45,654 bases of DNA from a virus (IMGVR_UViG_3300005096_000105:1-45654); one strand, 5' to 3'; positions 12,396-21,943 are shown, counted from the first letter of the stretch. The notes: a model not told the origin generated them from the letters alone. Numbers and translations: made by a program.

Positions 12396-12661
12396 CGCCC
12401 ATAGAAGTCTTAGCGCTCGCCGCCGCCTTCACCCTGTTTGGGCTGTCCATGTTTGTGTATGGGCTGCACACGGGCCTTCGTGTGTTCGGGATTTCTCTGT
12501 TCGCGCTGTGGGTTCGCAAGAAGCGGCGCCGCGATGCGCCGCAGGCGTCTAAGAGGTTTGATCCGCCGGGCGAGGAACGATTCGATGAACCCGTGCCACT
12601 GGACGAGATCGTCGATGAATTCATGCGGACACGGAAGGTTGAGATGAACGGTCATGCCTAA
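12392..12661 (+). CDS. Membrane protein, one or two spans (89 aa)
   Basis: GTG 12392 overlaps the previous stop (GTGA). The first half is hydrophobic (about residues 4-24 and 27-44, containing FTLFGLSMFVYGLHTGLRVF) and is followed by a basic stop-transfer KKRRRDAP and a soluble acidic tail (EERFDEPVPLDEIVDEF). The polar tail would be cytoplasmic. The family is not recognised. It overlaps the next gene by eight bases. Confidence 0.55.
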   Translation: MTPIEVLALAAAFTLFGLSMFVYGLHTGLRVFGISLFALWVRKKRRRDAPQASKRFDPPGEERFDEPVPLDEIVDEFMRTRKVEMNGHA

Positions 12662-12995
12662 GTTCAGGAAAAAGCCGGTCGTGATTGAGGCAGCACAATG
12701 GTTCAAGAACGGCGACCATCCCGAGGATGATTGTGGAACTTTTCAGTGTAATGGTGAGGAACCGTTCCAGGGTGAGGGTGGTGTTGTTCGGTACTACCGT
12801 ACCCCTGAATGTGATGGTCAAGAACATTGCAAGATTTGCGGTGAAATCATGCACGTTCACGGATGGATCGAAACGCTTGAAGGTGGGCATATTGTTTGCC
12901 CTAGAGATTGGATCATCACCGGAATCAAGGGCGAGAAGTACCCCTGTAAACCTGACATCTTTGAAGCCACTTACGAGGCGGTGAACGATGCCTAG
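12654..12995 (+). CDS. Conserved small phage protein with CPRDW motif
   Basis: The 113-residue product starts MPKFRKKPVVIEAAQW and ends KGEKYPCKPDIFEATYEAV, with GWIETLEGGHIVCPRDWIIT between. This is a very common small phage and prophage protein, related by its P-G/R-D-W/Y core to the PGDYG-type domain. Its role is unknown. Extra Cys and His in the centre (CDGQEHCKICGEIMHVH) suggest that zinc is bound here. It overlaps the portal gene by eight bases. Confidence 0.68.
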   Translation: MPKFRKKPVVIEAAQWFKNGDHPEDDCGTFQCNGEEPFQGEGGVVRYYRTPECDGQEHCKICGEIMHVHGWIETLEGGHIVCPRDWIITGIKGEKYPCKPDIFEATYEAVNDA

Positions 12996-15216
12996 ACACG
13001 GCAAGCACACTATGCCCGACAGGGACATCGTCGAACGCTTTGACGATCCTCTCGCCGGATTGAATCTGGATACCGATCGCTCTGTGTCCGCTTTCGTCGT
13101 AAGGCTGGAGGAGGCCGCGCAGGATGTCTACTCAGAGTGGTTGAGGGAGGCGCGGACGAATCTGGCATGGTTCGGTGGCCGCCAGTCCTTTCAGTACAAC
13201 GACTCCGAGGAGGGCTGGGAGTGGGGACAGACGGTCTCACTGGACATCTACAAAGAGTCGCCCCGGACATGGACAAACTTCCTCCGCCATTACGCTGAGC
13301 AGTCCGTCAGCCGGATCATCGACGCTCCGTTCATCTGGGACGTGTACCCAGAGAACCCCGGCCCGAAGTCCTTGGCCACCGCAAGGATCGGTGACAAGCT
13401 CTTGCCGCACGTCTGGAACAAGATGGGCATGATGGAACTGGAGAAGTTCCCTCGCGCCCTGCACTACGTGGTATGCACCGGTATCGCGTACGCGCACGTT
13501 CACTGGCGGCAAGACCTCCTGAGGAAGCCGACAACCCTGAGCAGGGATGAGATACGGGGCGTCATCGACGAAATGCGGGAGTCAAATCCCGATGCTTTGA
13601 ACTTCGACGATGCTCAAACCGAGGAAGCAATCAACCGATTCGTCGGCCCCGGACAGGCTTCTGGTCGCATGATGCGGACATCCGATGGTGGGATGAGCAT
13701 CCCTGATTCGAGTGCCGACGTCACATTCCTGAACGGGTATCAGGTGGTCGAGGACTGGACGGGCCACACGTCGAAAGATTGGCGATACGTGATGACGAAA
13801 GAGGCGGTGTCGGTTGACCTGCTTCGGATGCAATATCCCGGCTTCTCTGGTGGACGAATCACTGGAGATGTGGACGCGGCGGACACGTTCTACGATTCGA
13901 CTCCGCGCACGCGCGGCGGGGCATGGAACACGCAGACGAACGAACCGGCGTGGAAGTACGTCATCCACACGGTCCCGATCGAAGAGGGCGACACCGGCTG
14001 GAAGCTCACCATCGTGAACAAGAAGGTGGTCAAGCGCGAGAGGAACCCATTCCCGTTCCTGCCCATCATCCCGATAATCGAAACGACGGACTGCTACGAC
14101 ATCAGGCCTCAACCGAGGTTCACGGACCTTCGCAGGATGCAGGCCCGACACAACTTCCTGTCCATGCTGGTGAGCACATACGCTGAGCGCAGCCTGAGGC
14201 CAGCTACGCGGTCGGTTCTTGGTCAGATACCAGACAAGAACTCATGGGACGATCCGACACGGAGACACAAAGAGCACAACCACATACCAAACGTTCCACC
14301 CCCGTCACCTTTTGAGGCCGCCCCGTTGCCTGCCGACGTGTGGCGCGAACTGTTCGCGATCGAGAACTCGATCAAGATGCTCGGTGGCATCACAGACGTG
14401 TCGCAGGGGCAGGAGTCTTCCAAGGCCACGAGCGGTCGGGCGATCATCGCGCTGAGCGAGAACGCTGCATCCGTCTCCAAACTGTTCGGAAAGTCGGTTC
14501 AGGAGGGACTCGGGAGGATCGGCAAGCAAGTCCTCGCCATGATCGGCTACTACATGGACGGAGAGCAGATTTTCCGGCTGAGTGGCGGGAAGTCGATGGA
14601 TGATGTCCTTGAGTTCAACGGCGAGGATTTCATTGACAAAACGACCGAAGGAGACGGTTCCGAGAAAGTTTATTCGCGTTTCGACGTGAAAGTTACGATC
14701 GACTCTCCGAGGTCTGTTCAGTATGTCATGGGGATTCTGGAGTGGCTGATCGCACAGCAAGTCATCAACCCGCAGCAACACTCGAAGTACATTCTCGCGG
14801 CAATATCCCAAGGGGAATTACCAACCGATCTTGATATCGCTGCCAAGGATCGAGCGAACGCTTCTAGGGTAAATGAAGCACTTTATCAGCTTTCAGAGCG
14901 CGTTAAGGGTGCCGGAAACCAGGCAATCAACCCTCGCGTTGAGATCATGCAGAATGAGGTCGTATACGGCATCCAGCCGGGTGATGACCCCGAGGTCCAC
15001 TTGACCGAGTTGTATGACGGACTCATCAAGGACCGGACGCGGTGGGAGCCTCTGGACGAAACGGTTCGAGAATTTGTGCTTGACCGCGCCGAGCGGTTGA
15101 AGGTAATGTCTCAGGAAGCCCGTGCGTCAGCAGCCGGTGTTGATCCGAATGCTGAGCAGGAAGGTGGAACAGGAGGATCGTCATCGCCAAGTCAAGCAAG
15201 TACACCAAGCCGGTAG
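12988..15216 (+). CDS. Portal protein
   Basis: The 742-residue protein would form the dodecameric portal ring at one capsid vertex. It follows the large terminase, precedes scaffold and capsid, and has the length of podovirus portals. The N-terminal part is aromatic and acidic (WFGGRQSFQYNDSEEGWEWG), and the middle carries NFLSMLVSTYAERSLRP and a long helix-forming DKNSWDDPTRRHKE stretch. The C-terminal region is helical with ERVKGAGNQAINPRVEIMQN, like the barrel end of portals. ATG 12988 is used; ATG 13012 is an alternative. The assignment is by position, size and composition, supported by the neighbours. Confidence 0.75.
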   Translation: MPRHGKHTMPDRDIVERFDDPLAGLNLDTDRSVSAFVVRLEEAAQDVYSEWLREARTNLAWFGGRQSFQYNDSEEGWEWGQTVSLDIYKESPRTWTNFLRHYAEQSVSRIIDAPFIWDVYPENPGPKSLATARIGDKLLPHVWNKMGMMELEKFPRALHYVVCTGIAYAHVHWRQDLLRKPTTLSRDEIRGVIDEMRESNPDALNFDDAQTEEAINRFVGPGQASGRMMRTSDGGMSIPDSSADVTFLNGYQVVEDWTGHTSKDWRYVMTKEAVSVDLLRMQYPGFSGGRITGDVDAADTFYDSTPRTRGGAWNTQTNEPAWKYVIHTVPIEEGDTGWKLTIVNKKVVKRERNPFPFLPIIPIIETTDCYDIRPQPRFTDLRRMQARHNFLSMLVSTYAERSLRPATRSVLGQIPDKNSWDDPTRRHKEHNHIPNVPPPSPFEAAPLPADVWRELFAIENSIKMLGGITDVSQGQESSKATSGRAIIALSENAASVSKLFGKSVQEGLGRIGKQVLAMIGYYMDGEQIFRLSGGKSMDDVLEFNGEDFIDKTTEGDGSEKVYSRFDVKVTIDSPRSVQYVMGILEWLIAQQVINPQQHSKYILAAISQGELPTDLDIAAKDRANASRVNEALYQLSERVKGAGNQAINPRVEIMQNEVVYGIQPGDDPEVHLTELYDGLIKDRTRWEPLDETVREFVLDRAERLKVMSQEARASAAGVDPNAEQEGGTGGSSSPSQASTPSR

Positions 15217-15368
15217 CCAATACGCCTAAACCGGAATCTCCACAGGTTGAAGAAGTGGAGTCCCCCAGTGTTCCTGACCCCGTGGCTGAGACGGCCACAC
15301 CAAAAGTGACGATGGCCCAGCTTTGCCAAGCCAAAGTGGATCAACAGGCGGCGATGAAGGCCAAGTAG
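15183..15368 (+). CDS. Possible 61-residue protein without a standard start codon
   Basis: AGGAGG at 15171-15176 is an ideal ribosome site, and six bases later ATC 15183 opens a frame to TAG 15366. The product would read IAKSSKYTKPVANTPKPESP and be rich in Pro, Val, Glu and Lys, ending VDQQAAMKAK. There is no ATG, GTG or TTG in the right place in this frame. Options are a rare ATC start, a frameshift from the end of the portal gene, or a sequence error. It precedes the scaffold gene by 11 bases. Confidence 0.35.
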   Translation: MAKSSKYTKPVANTPKPESPQVEEVESPSVPDPVAETATPKVTMAQLCQAKVDQQAAMKAK

Positions 15369-15379
15369 GAAGGATCATC

Positions 15380-16132
15380 ATGGCAGACGAAGAACTCAAC
15401 GAACAAGCTGAAAACGAAGAGAATGACGATCTGAGTCCTGAAGGCGAGGAGGGCCTGAACGATTCCTTCGCCAACGCGACCGGAGACGCTGCCGCCGACG
15501 ATGTATCTGATTCCGGGGAACAGGAAGAGGAATCCGGGTCGGTCGGCGAAGAGCTTTCAGATTCGGATCGCGAGTACCTTGCGCTTGGCCGCAAGGCTGC
15601 ACAGTACGGTGTGAGAGCCAACGACCTCCTGAACGGGTACAACAGCTTCGCCAACAGCAACGCCGCACCACAAGGCCAGCAGGGCCAAGAGGACTCCAAA
15701 GAGGACGACGGCGACGAGTTGATGACCAAGAAGGACTTCAGGGAATGGAAGGCGAGTCAGGCCAAGGAGACCCGTGAGGCGGCGTACGATCGTCTAGCAG
15801 GAGAGCACGGTGTTAATGACAACATCATCGCCCGAACCATCCGTGCTGGAGTCGAGGACATCCTGTCTGACCCGCGAAGCTCAAATATGGCCGTGGACGA
15901 GGCTTACTCCTTGATCGCGAAACGCATGGCCCCGAAGACCAACAAATTCTCGGAGGTCTCCAGGACATCGAAGAAGCTCGGAAACGCAGCGCGGGCGAGT
16001 GGTTCGATCCAGAGGGTCAGTCGCGCGAACGTCGAGCTTGAAGGACCGCCAACCGGCGTATCAATGAATGATCCCGCGTTTCTCGACTACGAGAGACGCA
16101 TGAGAGAAGAGGGAATGCCCTTGATAGGGTAG
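15380..16132 (+). CDS. Capsid scaffold-like protein
   Basis: ATG 15380 follows GAAGGATCATC. The 250-residue product has a very acidic first half (EELNEQAENEENDDLSPEGE, with more runs of Asp and Glu) and a glutamine-rich hinge. A helical second half follows (TKKDFREWKASQAKE and MAVDEAYSLIAKRMAPK), with basic residues at the end. That profile and its location between portal and capsid fit a scaffolding protein, which guides capsid assembly and is then removed. No protease is visible nearby. A head-assembly chaperone is the alternative. Confidence 0.65.
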   Translation: MADEELNEQAENEENDDLSPEGEEGLNDSFANATGDAAADDVSDSGEQEEESGSVGEELSDSDREYLALGRKAAQYGVRANDLLNGYNSFANSNAAPQGQQGQEDSKEDDGDELMTKKDFREWKASQAKETREAAYDRLAGEHGVNDNIIARTIRAGVEDILSDPRSSNMAVDEAYSLIAKRMAPKTNKFSEVSRTSKKLGNAARASGSIQRVSRANVELEGPPTGVSMNDPAFLDYERRMREEGMPLIG

Positions 16133-16176
16133 CCCTTAGATAACGGGCAACGTGCCCGGACAATTTGACGCAGACT

Positions 16177-16216
16177 AGCCAGCGAAGCCCCGCAAGGTTT
16201 CGTTGGCTGTTTTTTT
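16177..16216 (+). terminator. Rho-independent terminator before the capsid gene
   Basis: AGCCAGCGAA (16177-16186) pairs with TTCGTTGGCT (16199-16208) and is followed by GTTTTTTT. It should stop much of the transcription from the terminase-portal-scaffold side. A small perfect hairpin CGGGCA/TGCCCG (16144-16149/16153-16158) precedes it. I see no clear promoter between it and the capsid gene. Confidence 0.75.
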
Positions 16217-16254
16217 GGACTGTGCCGAACGCAGTTTGATCCTCGCGGACCCTG

Positions 16255-16280
16255 ATCGGGGTGGGGGCTTCCATCCCGAT
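16255..16280 (+). promoter_or_regulatory. Leader hairpin of the capsid mRNA
   Basis: ATCGGGGTG (16255-16263) pairs with CATCCCGAT (16272-16280), nine pairs including one G-T, with the loop GGGGCTTC. It lies about 30 bases before the ribosome site AGGAG of the capsid gene. It may stabilise the mRNA 5' end after transcription past or processing at the upstream terminator. Confidence 0.4.
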
Positions 16281-16311
16281 TGGGTGTTCGTGAAAATCAG
16301 GAGTGCAACTT

Positions 16312-17592
16312 ATGCCATCCCCCGGAGTTACCAGAGCATCGACCGCTGGTGGGCAAAAAACCCTCTACAACCCAGACCTCATCATCGAAACGATGAATCG
16401 GTCCACTCCGACGTGGAGCCTCATCAAGAGCGAGGGTAAGCAACTCGCCACCGATGAAGGACTCGGGTTCGTTGAGACCATGCAGCTTGCGGCATCTCAC
16501 GCCGGAAAGATGATGGCCGAGAACGACGACTTGCCGGTCGGAAATGCTCTTTCAGATGCGCAGTCCACGTTCAACTTCAAGTTGCACGTTGAAATCGTCT
16601 CGGGGACCGTGCGTTCCCTCATCGCTGGTGGACAGGTAGGCGGAGATTCGATCTCTCGCCGCCACGTCCGGGAAGCGGTTGCCTGCTTCACCGAGCGCAT
16701 GGGCAAGATGTTGTTCATGCCCTCCACTGGACTCATTACGTCTCACAGTTCTTCTGCGGCGACGTCAGCAACGGTCATTCGTGTGGCCAGTCCTCGGCTT
16801 CTGGACATCCAGATGCCGGTCGATGTTCTCGTGACAGCGACAGGCGCAGTCGGCGACGGAGTTGTTGGTGCTCGCATTCTGGATGTGAACTCTGTCACGG
16901 GCAGTACGGACTACACGGTCACGCTCGACACGGCGGTCGGGGCTTTTGCGTCACTGGACGCGACGTATGGCCTGTTTATCTCTGGTTCGTGGCATCGTCA
17001 TGCGTATGGCCTACCGGACATCCTGTCGGACACCGGAGTCCTTGGTACGCTCGACCGCAGCCTTGCTGCCAACCAGCGTTTCCGGGCACAGGTCAAGGAT
17101 ATGGGCGGTGCTGAGCCGACTCCTGAGCTTCTTGATCTTGCCGTCCGTTCGGTTCGTCGTCGATCGCCGGGTAGTGCCCACAACGATCACATTGCCATCG
17201 TCAACGAGACGATGATGAACTTCTTCATCAACAACGGTGCGCAGCGACTCGAATTCCGTGGAAGCGATGATCCGTACCAGTTGTTTGCTCGTGGCGTGAA
17301 GATCGGCGACCTGACGTTCCTCGAAGATCGCCACATGATCGACAATGAGATTTGGATCATTCGGCCCGCCGATCTCTGCTGCAAATATCCGAAATCCGTG
17401 TCGCGCACGTTCTGGTGGCCCGGAATGAACAAGTCGGCAGGTAACCTGCTGGCTCAACACCCGATGTATCCGAAGCTCGCGAACTACACCGTGCTGTGTG
17501 GTTTCTACGAGATCGTGCCTGAGCGGTGCAACAGCATGTTCCGCCTGCACAACTTCAACATTCCGGGACCGTCGATCGCTTGGACGATCTAA
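16312..17592 (+). CDS. Major capsid protein
   Basis: ATG 16312 is placed eight bases after AGGAG. An in-frame GTG at 16303 is less likely. The 426-residue product follows the scaffold, as expected for an HK97-fold capsid protein. The N-terminal part has long helices (IIETMNRSTPTWSLIKSEGK), the central part is beta-rich (DYTVTLDTAVGAFASLDATYG), and the C-terminal third includes DHIAIVNETMMNFFINNG and the beta-rich EIWIIRPADLCCKYP. It forms the icosahedral shell. A single strong ribosome site and an isolated leader suggest high expression. Confidence 0.75.
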   Translation: MPSPGVTRASTAGGQKTLYNPDLIIETMNRSTPTWSLIKSEGKQLATDEGLGFVETMQLAASHAGKMMAENDDLPVGNALSDAQSTFNFKLHVEIVSGTVRSLIAGGQVGGDSISRRHVREAVACFTERMGKMLFMPSTGLITSHSSSAATSATVIRVASPRLLDIQMPVDVLVTATGAVGDGVVGARILDVNSVTGSTDYTVTLDTAVGAFASLDATYGLFISGSWHRHAYGLPDILSDTGVLGTLDRSLAANQRFRAQVKDMGGAEPTPELLDLAVRSVRRRSPGSAHNDHIAIVNETMMNFFINNGAQRLEFRGSDDPYQLFARGVKIGDLTFLEDRHMIDNEIWIIRPADLCCKYPKSVSRTFWWPGMNKSAGNLLAQHPMYPKLANYTVLCGFYEIVPERCNSMFRLHNFNIPGPSIAWTI

Positions 17593-17633
17593 GCGGCTGA
17601 ATTGAAACTGGCCCTTCTACATGGAGTAGTGAT

Positions 17634-18494
17634 ATGGGTTTCGGACCATCGAATGTCTCAGTGTCCAGTAAGTTTGGACCCGTCAGGCACAAGATAAAAA
17701 ATGATCCTCTTCACAAGGTCTACTTCGTCGGTAATGCAACCGTCGATGGGATCAAGCCTCTTGACCGTGTCGGCGGCGGGGAGAAGTGGAACGAGCCGTT
17801 TAACACGCTGGCGTTCGCCGTCACTGTGGCAGCAGCTTTTTCGACGATCTATGTTCAAGAGGACCATGTTGAGTTCATGGCTTCGGCAGACGCACTCCCG
17901 TTTTTGAACAAAGGCGTCAAGGTTGTTGGACTTGGTCGGGTTCCGCTTCAGCCGATCCTGGGTTTTACAGCGGCAGCCGCAACGATACTGTTTGACCAAA
18001 CCGGAACAGAGTTCCACAACATGGCGTTCTCGATGAACGCTGGTGTTGACGTTGTCACCATGTTGGATGTGTCTACGCCGGGTTGCGCTCTGAACAATTG
18101 CGCATTCCTCCAACAGAAGGCCACGAACGACTTCTGGGCATTGACCGCAATAACGGTTTCAAACTCTGTGGCGGCAAACTTGTTCATCAATGATTGCCAT
18201 TTTGAATCGGCGGCTGATGGCGCAGTTTCGGCCATAAAGATTTCAGCGGCTGTTGACGCCTTGCACATTGTTGATTGCTTTGCGCACGGGGACTACGACA
18301 ACGCTGTTCTCGATTCTGTGGGAATCAACCCAACCAACGTGAAGATGCGGAACAACAGCTTCAAGCAGCTTGAGACTGCTGAGCAGTGCCTTGATTTTGG
18401 TGCGACTTCGACTGGCCAAATCACTGGTGGTGTTTACACCCCCGGTGCTACCGGCTCGAACAACACCGGAAACATTACGGTCACCGCGAACTAG
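17634..18494 (+). CDS. Beta-helix-like virion protein
   Basis: The 286-residue protein follows the capsid gene (ATG 17634, GGAGTAG before it). It contains several turns of about 22-25 residues with a repeated pattern of hydrophobic strands and Asn or Cys at turns (ALNNCAFLQQ, LFINDCHFES, LHIVDCFAHGD, VKMRNNSFK), as in right-handed parallel beta-helices. Such folds occur in phage decoration proteins and tailspikes. Position next to the capsid favours a head-decoration or head-fibre role; enzymatic activity is not indicated. Confidence 0.55.
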   Translation: MGFGPSNVSVSSKFGPVRHKIKNDPLHKVYFVGNATVDGIKPLDRVGGGEKWNEPFNTLAFAVTVAAAFSTIYVQEDHVEFMASADALPFLNKGVKVVGLGRVPLQPILGFTAAAATILFDQTGTEFHNMAFSMNAGVDVVTMLDVSTPGCALNNCAFLQQKATNDFWALTAITVSNSVAANLFINDCHFESAADGAVSAIKISAAVDALHIVDCFAHGDYDNAVLDSVGINPTNVKMRNNSFKQLETAEQCLDFGATSTGQITGGVYTPGATGSNNTGNITVTAN

Positions 18495-18506
18495 GAGATT
18501 GGGCGT

Positions 18507-19556
18507 GTGGCATCGACATTCTCTGAACTCATCGACGAGACGTTTCGGCGTCTGGGGGACAAGCAGTATATCGATACTGCCACCACCTCCGTAGCCGACC
18601 TTGCCGCCGTCAAGAAGCAATTGAACAGCAGTATCCGTCGAGACCTCCTTCGCACTTACGAGCGAGCGGGGGTCTCGCCCCTTGCTGGGAAGATCGAGTT
18701 CTCGATCGGAAAGGATTACCCTGTCCAAGTCCTTACGGTCACAGGAGCGCCGACCGGCGGAACGTTCATCATCAAGCTGGCCAACGCATCCACGTCGGCT
18801 ATGACCTACGACGAGTCCGCCTCCGACATACAAACTGCCCTGAGACTGATCGACCCCTTCACTACGGACACGTTGGTGGTGATGGGTTCTGCTGGTGGCC
18901 CGTGGACGCTGACGTGGCCCGCGACGTCCGACAGACAGAACATCCCCCCCGTCACAATCGACGCGCGTCTCCTGACCGGCGGAACCAGCCCCGACGTTTC
19001 GGTCACGGCGGCGGCAACTGGCAGCATCCAGAACGAGATTCACGTCGATCACTACTTCAGGACGACGGCGGGCGTGGCCAACCTTCGGGGCGGCCTGTAT
19101 GTCGAGAGGGTTATGACGGGTGGAAGCATTGATCGGGTTCCGTGTTCCTTCCCGTATGGCGGGCAGCAGAGTCAGGAATTCCGGTATCGGGGCGTGTTTC
19201 CGTGGGCGACCGGTCTGGTCAACGACATGGCCGGGGACACGTTCTACTTCCGTGGGAGCTACATGGGGCTGATCGATACCCCTTCGGAGGCCAAGGACTA
19301 CCGAGCCTACTACACGCCTCAGTACACGCCATTGGTGAACGACTCTCCGACAGTGGGGATAGGCGACACACTGGTCACAATAGGCCTTCGTGTGTTCGTG
19401 GACTACGAGGACATCCCGCCGGTGTCAGCGGCCATGACCCTTCTGGCGGACAAGAACAGCCAGCAGTACGCGCTGCTCGCCGCTGAATTCCGGCGTCTGA
19501 TGATGGAGTTCAAGGAGTCGGTCTACTCGCTCGGTCCTAACTTCACGGGAGATTAG
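18507..19556 (+). CDS. Head-to-tail connector, tail-tube-A-like, with inserted beta domain
   Basis: GTG 18507 follows TAGGAGATTGGGC. The N-terminus (ELIDETFRRLGDKQYIDTAT) and the C-terminal helix region (EFRRLMMEFKESVYSLGPNF) look like podovirus connector proteins that extend the portal. In between, about residues 75-175, lies a beta-rich domain with GAPTGGTFIIKLANASTSAM and GSAGGPWTLTW. This is a repeat-type domain I know from phage and bacterial surface proteins. That insertion makes the protein, at 349 residues, longer than typical connectors. It sits between the capsid-proximal protein and the nozzle candidate. Confidence 0.6.
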   Translation: MASTFSELIDETFRRLGDKQYIDTATTSVADLAAVKKQLNSSIRRDLLRTYERAGVSPLAGKIEFSIGKDYPVQVLTVTGAPTGGTFIIKLANASTSAMTYDESASDIQTALRLIDPFTTDTLVVMGSAGGPWTLTWPATSDRQNIPPVTIDARLLTGGTSPDVSVTAAATGSIQNEIHVDHYFRTTAGVANLRGGLYVERVMTGGSIDRVPCSFPYGGQQSQEFRYRGVFPWATGLVNDMAGDTFYFRGSYMGLIDTPSEAKDYRAYYTPQYTPLVNDSPTVGIGDTLVTIGLRVFVDYEDIPPVSAAMTLLADKNSQQYALLAAEFRRLMMEFKESVYSLGPNFTGD

Positions 19557-19558
19557 CT

Positions 19559-21943
19559 GTGGTCCGATCCCAAGGCGATGTTGTCCGAATCACGAAGGGT
19601 GTCCGAGTTCCCTTTGGTGGGATCAACTCACATGATGACCCTCGCTCGGTCCCAATCTACGCTGCACTCCAAGCCCAGAACGTGATCCTGCTCTATGGGC
19701 GGATCAAGGTTCGCGAGGGGTTCAAGGCGTGGAACGGTGACTGGCAGCAGGTATTCACGCCATACAACGGTGGTCAGATTGAGGGCCTATTCTCGTGGCT
19801 GGCGCGGGACTTCAACGAGTCCACCATAGCGTTCAGGTCGTTCGGTGTTCTCAAATTGGCGATTGACCCCGCCTACACACTTGGGGCGTTCAGGGTTTGG
19901 AACAGGGACTTCGCAACCCCTGATTTTGGTTGGAATGTCCCGATCAACGACAAGACGGATTCCGAGATTCTTACCACCGACGTGGTGAATTTCCAGAAGG
20001 TTGGGCAAGCAGCGAAGCTTCTGGCCGGAAACAACATGCCCGAGTACGACACCACCGTGTTCATGCTCGATCGCTCCGCAAGGGCACACAAGACTAATGG
20101 GGTTGGCACGACAGCGGATGTGGCCACTCCGGGAACAAGCAGTGCGGCCCGTGTTGTCAGGGTTGGTCTGTCGAAGCCAAGCGTTGTTCAGTCTACTTGG
20201 GCCACAGCGTCCAATGGTGCTGGGAACAACCACCCGCAAGGGACATACGAATACGTGGTGTCTGTAGCAAACGAGGCCCTGAATCCGAATGAGGAGTATG
20301 GGGTTATCGGTTCTGATCCTGGTCTTGAAAGCAACTCTGTTCCTACCGCTGTTCCGTATTTTGACGGCGCGAGCGGTGTTCAAATAGGTGTTGGTGTTTC
20401 TGAAAAGCTGACATTCAACATTACGTGCCCAGATTATGAGTTGGAGCCGTGGACCTGCATCCGCTTGTACAGGAGGAGGGTGTCAGGGGTTGAAGAGACC
20501 ACCTTCAGGCACGTCCACACGGTTGGGAGAACAGGTCTTTCTGGATACACATTCACCGTTGATACTGAGGTTTCTGGTCTTCACACATTCGACGTCGGAT
20601 CGTCCGCAACGGATGCTTCGATGGCTGCTGCTGGTCCGTTCGCATTCGCTCCGCTTCGGAACTCTCCCCCTCAGTTCATGAGTCACTTTGCTAAGTTCTC
20701 GGGTCGCGGGTGGTACGCCCGGAGCTACGAGAACAAACTGTACTACTCGGACATCGAAGATACACTGTCGGGTGGAAACATCGAGAGCATAAGCAACGAG
20801 TTCATTGGACCATTCAACGGTCCGATCACGATGCTTGCCCAGTATTTCAACTCGCTGCTGATCGGCACGCCAACTTCTTTGTCGGTGTTGACGGGAACTT
20901 ACCGAAGCAAGACCAACCAAGACGTTTGGACCGGGAACACCATCCAAAACACGGGGTACACGTTGGACGAGATGGAGATCGACCGTGGGCCAGTCCTTTA
21001 TGGGGTTGGCAACACGGTCGAGGCGGATCAAATCCTGTACTTCGTGTCGAGGGAAGGTCTTGAGGCTTACAACGGCAGGGTTGCGATCAGTGTTTCTCGA
21101 CCAGTATTTGAAGACCTGAAGACCTTCGCGACCGATTCTGGTGGAACGATTCAGGAGATCATGCGAAAGTCTCAACTAGCGCACGATCCTGTTCGGAACA
21201 TCATCTACATGCTCGTCCGACGGGACATCCAGTACACCGACGAGGTCATCAGCAGCACGTCTCCGTTCGACGGCACGGACGCCACCTACGTCAAGAGTCG
21301 GATTTACTGCTACCACTACCGTGAGAGCGACCCCGAGAACAACCAGCTTGGCCGGTGGACGGTTTTCGATCAGATCGGTCCGGGAGCATTGGACAAGACG
21401 TTGACGGCGGTGAACGACGACAGGCGAGACCGCTACTCCTCGATCGCCATGAGGAGCTACGAAAGCCAGCCCCCAAACCTGTGCCTTGGTCACCGCGCGC
21501 CGACAACAGAGGGGGACGATACTCCGGGAGACCCTGTTGACTATGACTATCTGAGTTATCGGCACGCGGTAGTAATGGAGCAGGATCAGGCTACGTTCGC
21601 GGACAGTCACTTCGACGGCAAGGGCGGAGGAATCACGGACGGTAGGTCGTACAGATGGCAGAGCGGGAAAGAGACCTTCGGGATGCTCGACCTGTTTAAG
21701 CGTTTCTGGTTCCTGAAGGCCCAAGTGGCATCGTCGTCCGCCAGTGAAACCTCTTTGGACGTTGGGTTCTCGGTGGATGACGGGACAGAGACGTTCGTAA
21801 GCATCAACCCAGCAACTCTGGTGAATCCTGAAATCCAGATTGGTTGGACGGGAAGGCAGTTGAGTGTGATATTCAGGGGAGAAGACAGTTCGGACGATAC
21901 GGAGATCACAGGATTCGCTGTTGACATGGAGCCGATCGGATGA
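19559..21943 (+). CDS. Tail nozzle / tail-tube-B-like protein
   Basis: GTG 19559 lies two bases after the previous stop. The 794-residue protein is beta-rich throughout with repeated short motifs such as GPITMLAQYFNSLLIGTPTS and DQILYFVSREGLEAYNGRVA, typical of the beta-propeller nozzle of T7-like and related tails. The gene order connector then nozzle is conserved in podoviruses. It would cap the tail and guide DNA out. I assign it by order, size and fold-like features. Its stop overlaps the next start (ATGA). Confidence 0.65.
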   Translation: MVRSQGDVVRITKGVRVPFGGINSHDDPRSVPIYAALQAQNVILLYGRIKVREGFKAWNGDWQQVFTPYNGGQIEGLFSWLARDFNESTIAFRSFGVLKLAIDPAYTLGAFRVWNRDFATPDFGWNVPINDKTDSEILTTDVVNFQKVGQAAKLLAGNNMPEYDTTVFMLDRSARAHKTNGVGTTADVATPGTSSAARVVRVGLSKPSVVQSTWATASNGAGNNHPQGTYEYVVSVANEALNPNEEYGVIGSDPGLESNSVPTAVPYFDGASGVQIGVGVSEKLTFNITCPDYELEPWTCIRLYRRRVSGVEETTFRHVHTVGRTGLSGYTFTVDTEVSGLHTFDVGSSATDASMAAAGPFAFAPLRNSPPQFMSHFAKFSGRGWYARSYENKLYYSDIEDTLSGGNIESISNEFIGPFNGPITMLAQYFNSLLIGTPTSLSVLTGTYRSKTNQDVWTGNTIQNTGYTLDEMEIDRGPVLYGVGNTVEADQILYFVSREGLEAYNGRVAISVSRPVFEDLKTFATDSGGTIQEIMRKSQLAHDPVRNIIYMLVRRDIQYTDEVISSTSPFDGTDATYVKSRIYCYHYRESDPENNQLGRWTVFDQIGPGALDKTLTAVNDDRRDRYSSIAMRSYESQPPNLCLGHRAPTTEGDDTPGDPVDYDYLSYRHAVVMEQDQATFADSHFDGKGGGITDGRSYRWQSGKETFGMLDLFKRFWFLKAQVASSSASETSLDVGFSVDDGTETFVSINPATLVNPEIQIGWTGRQLSVIFRGEDSSDDTEITGFAVDMEPIG

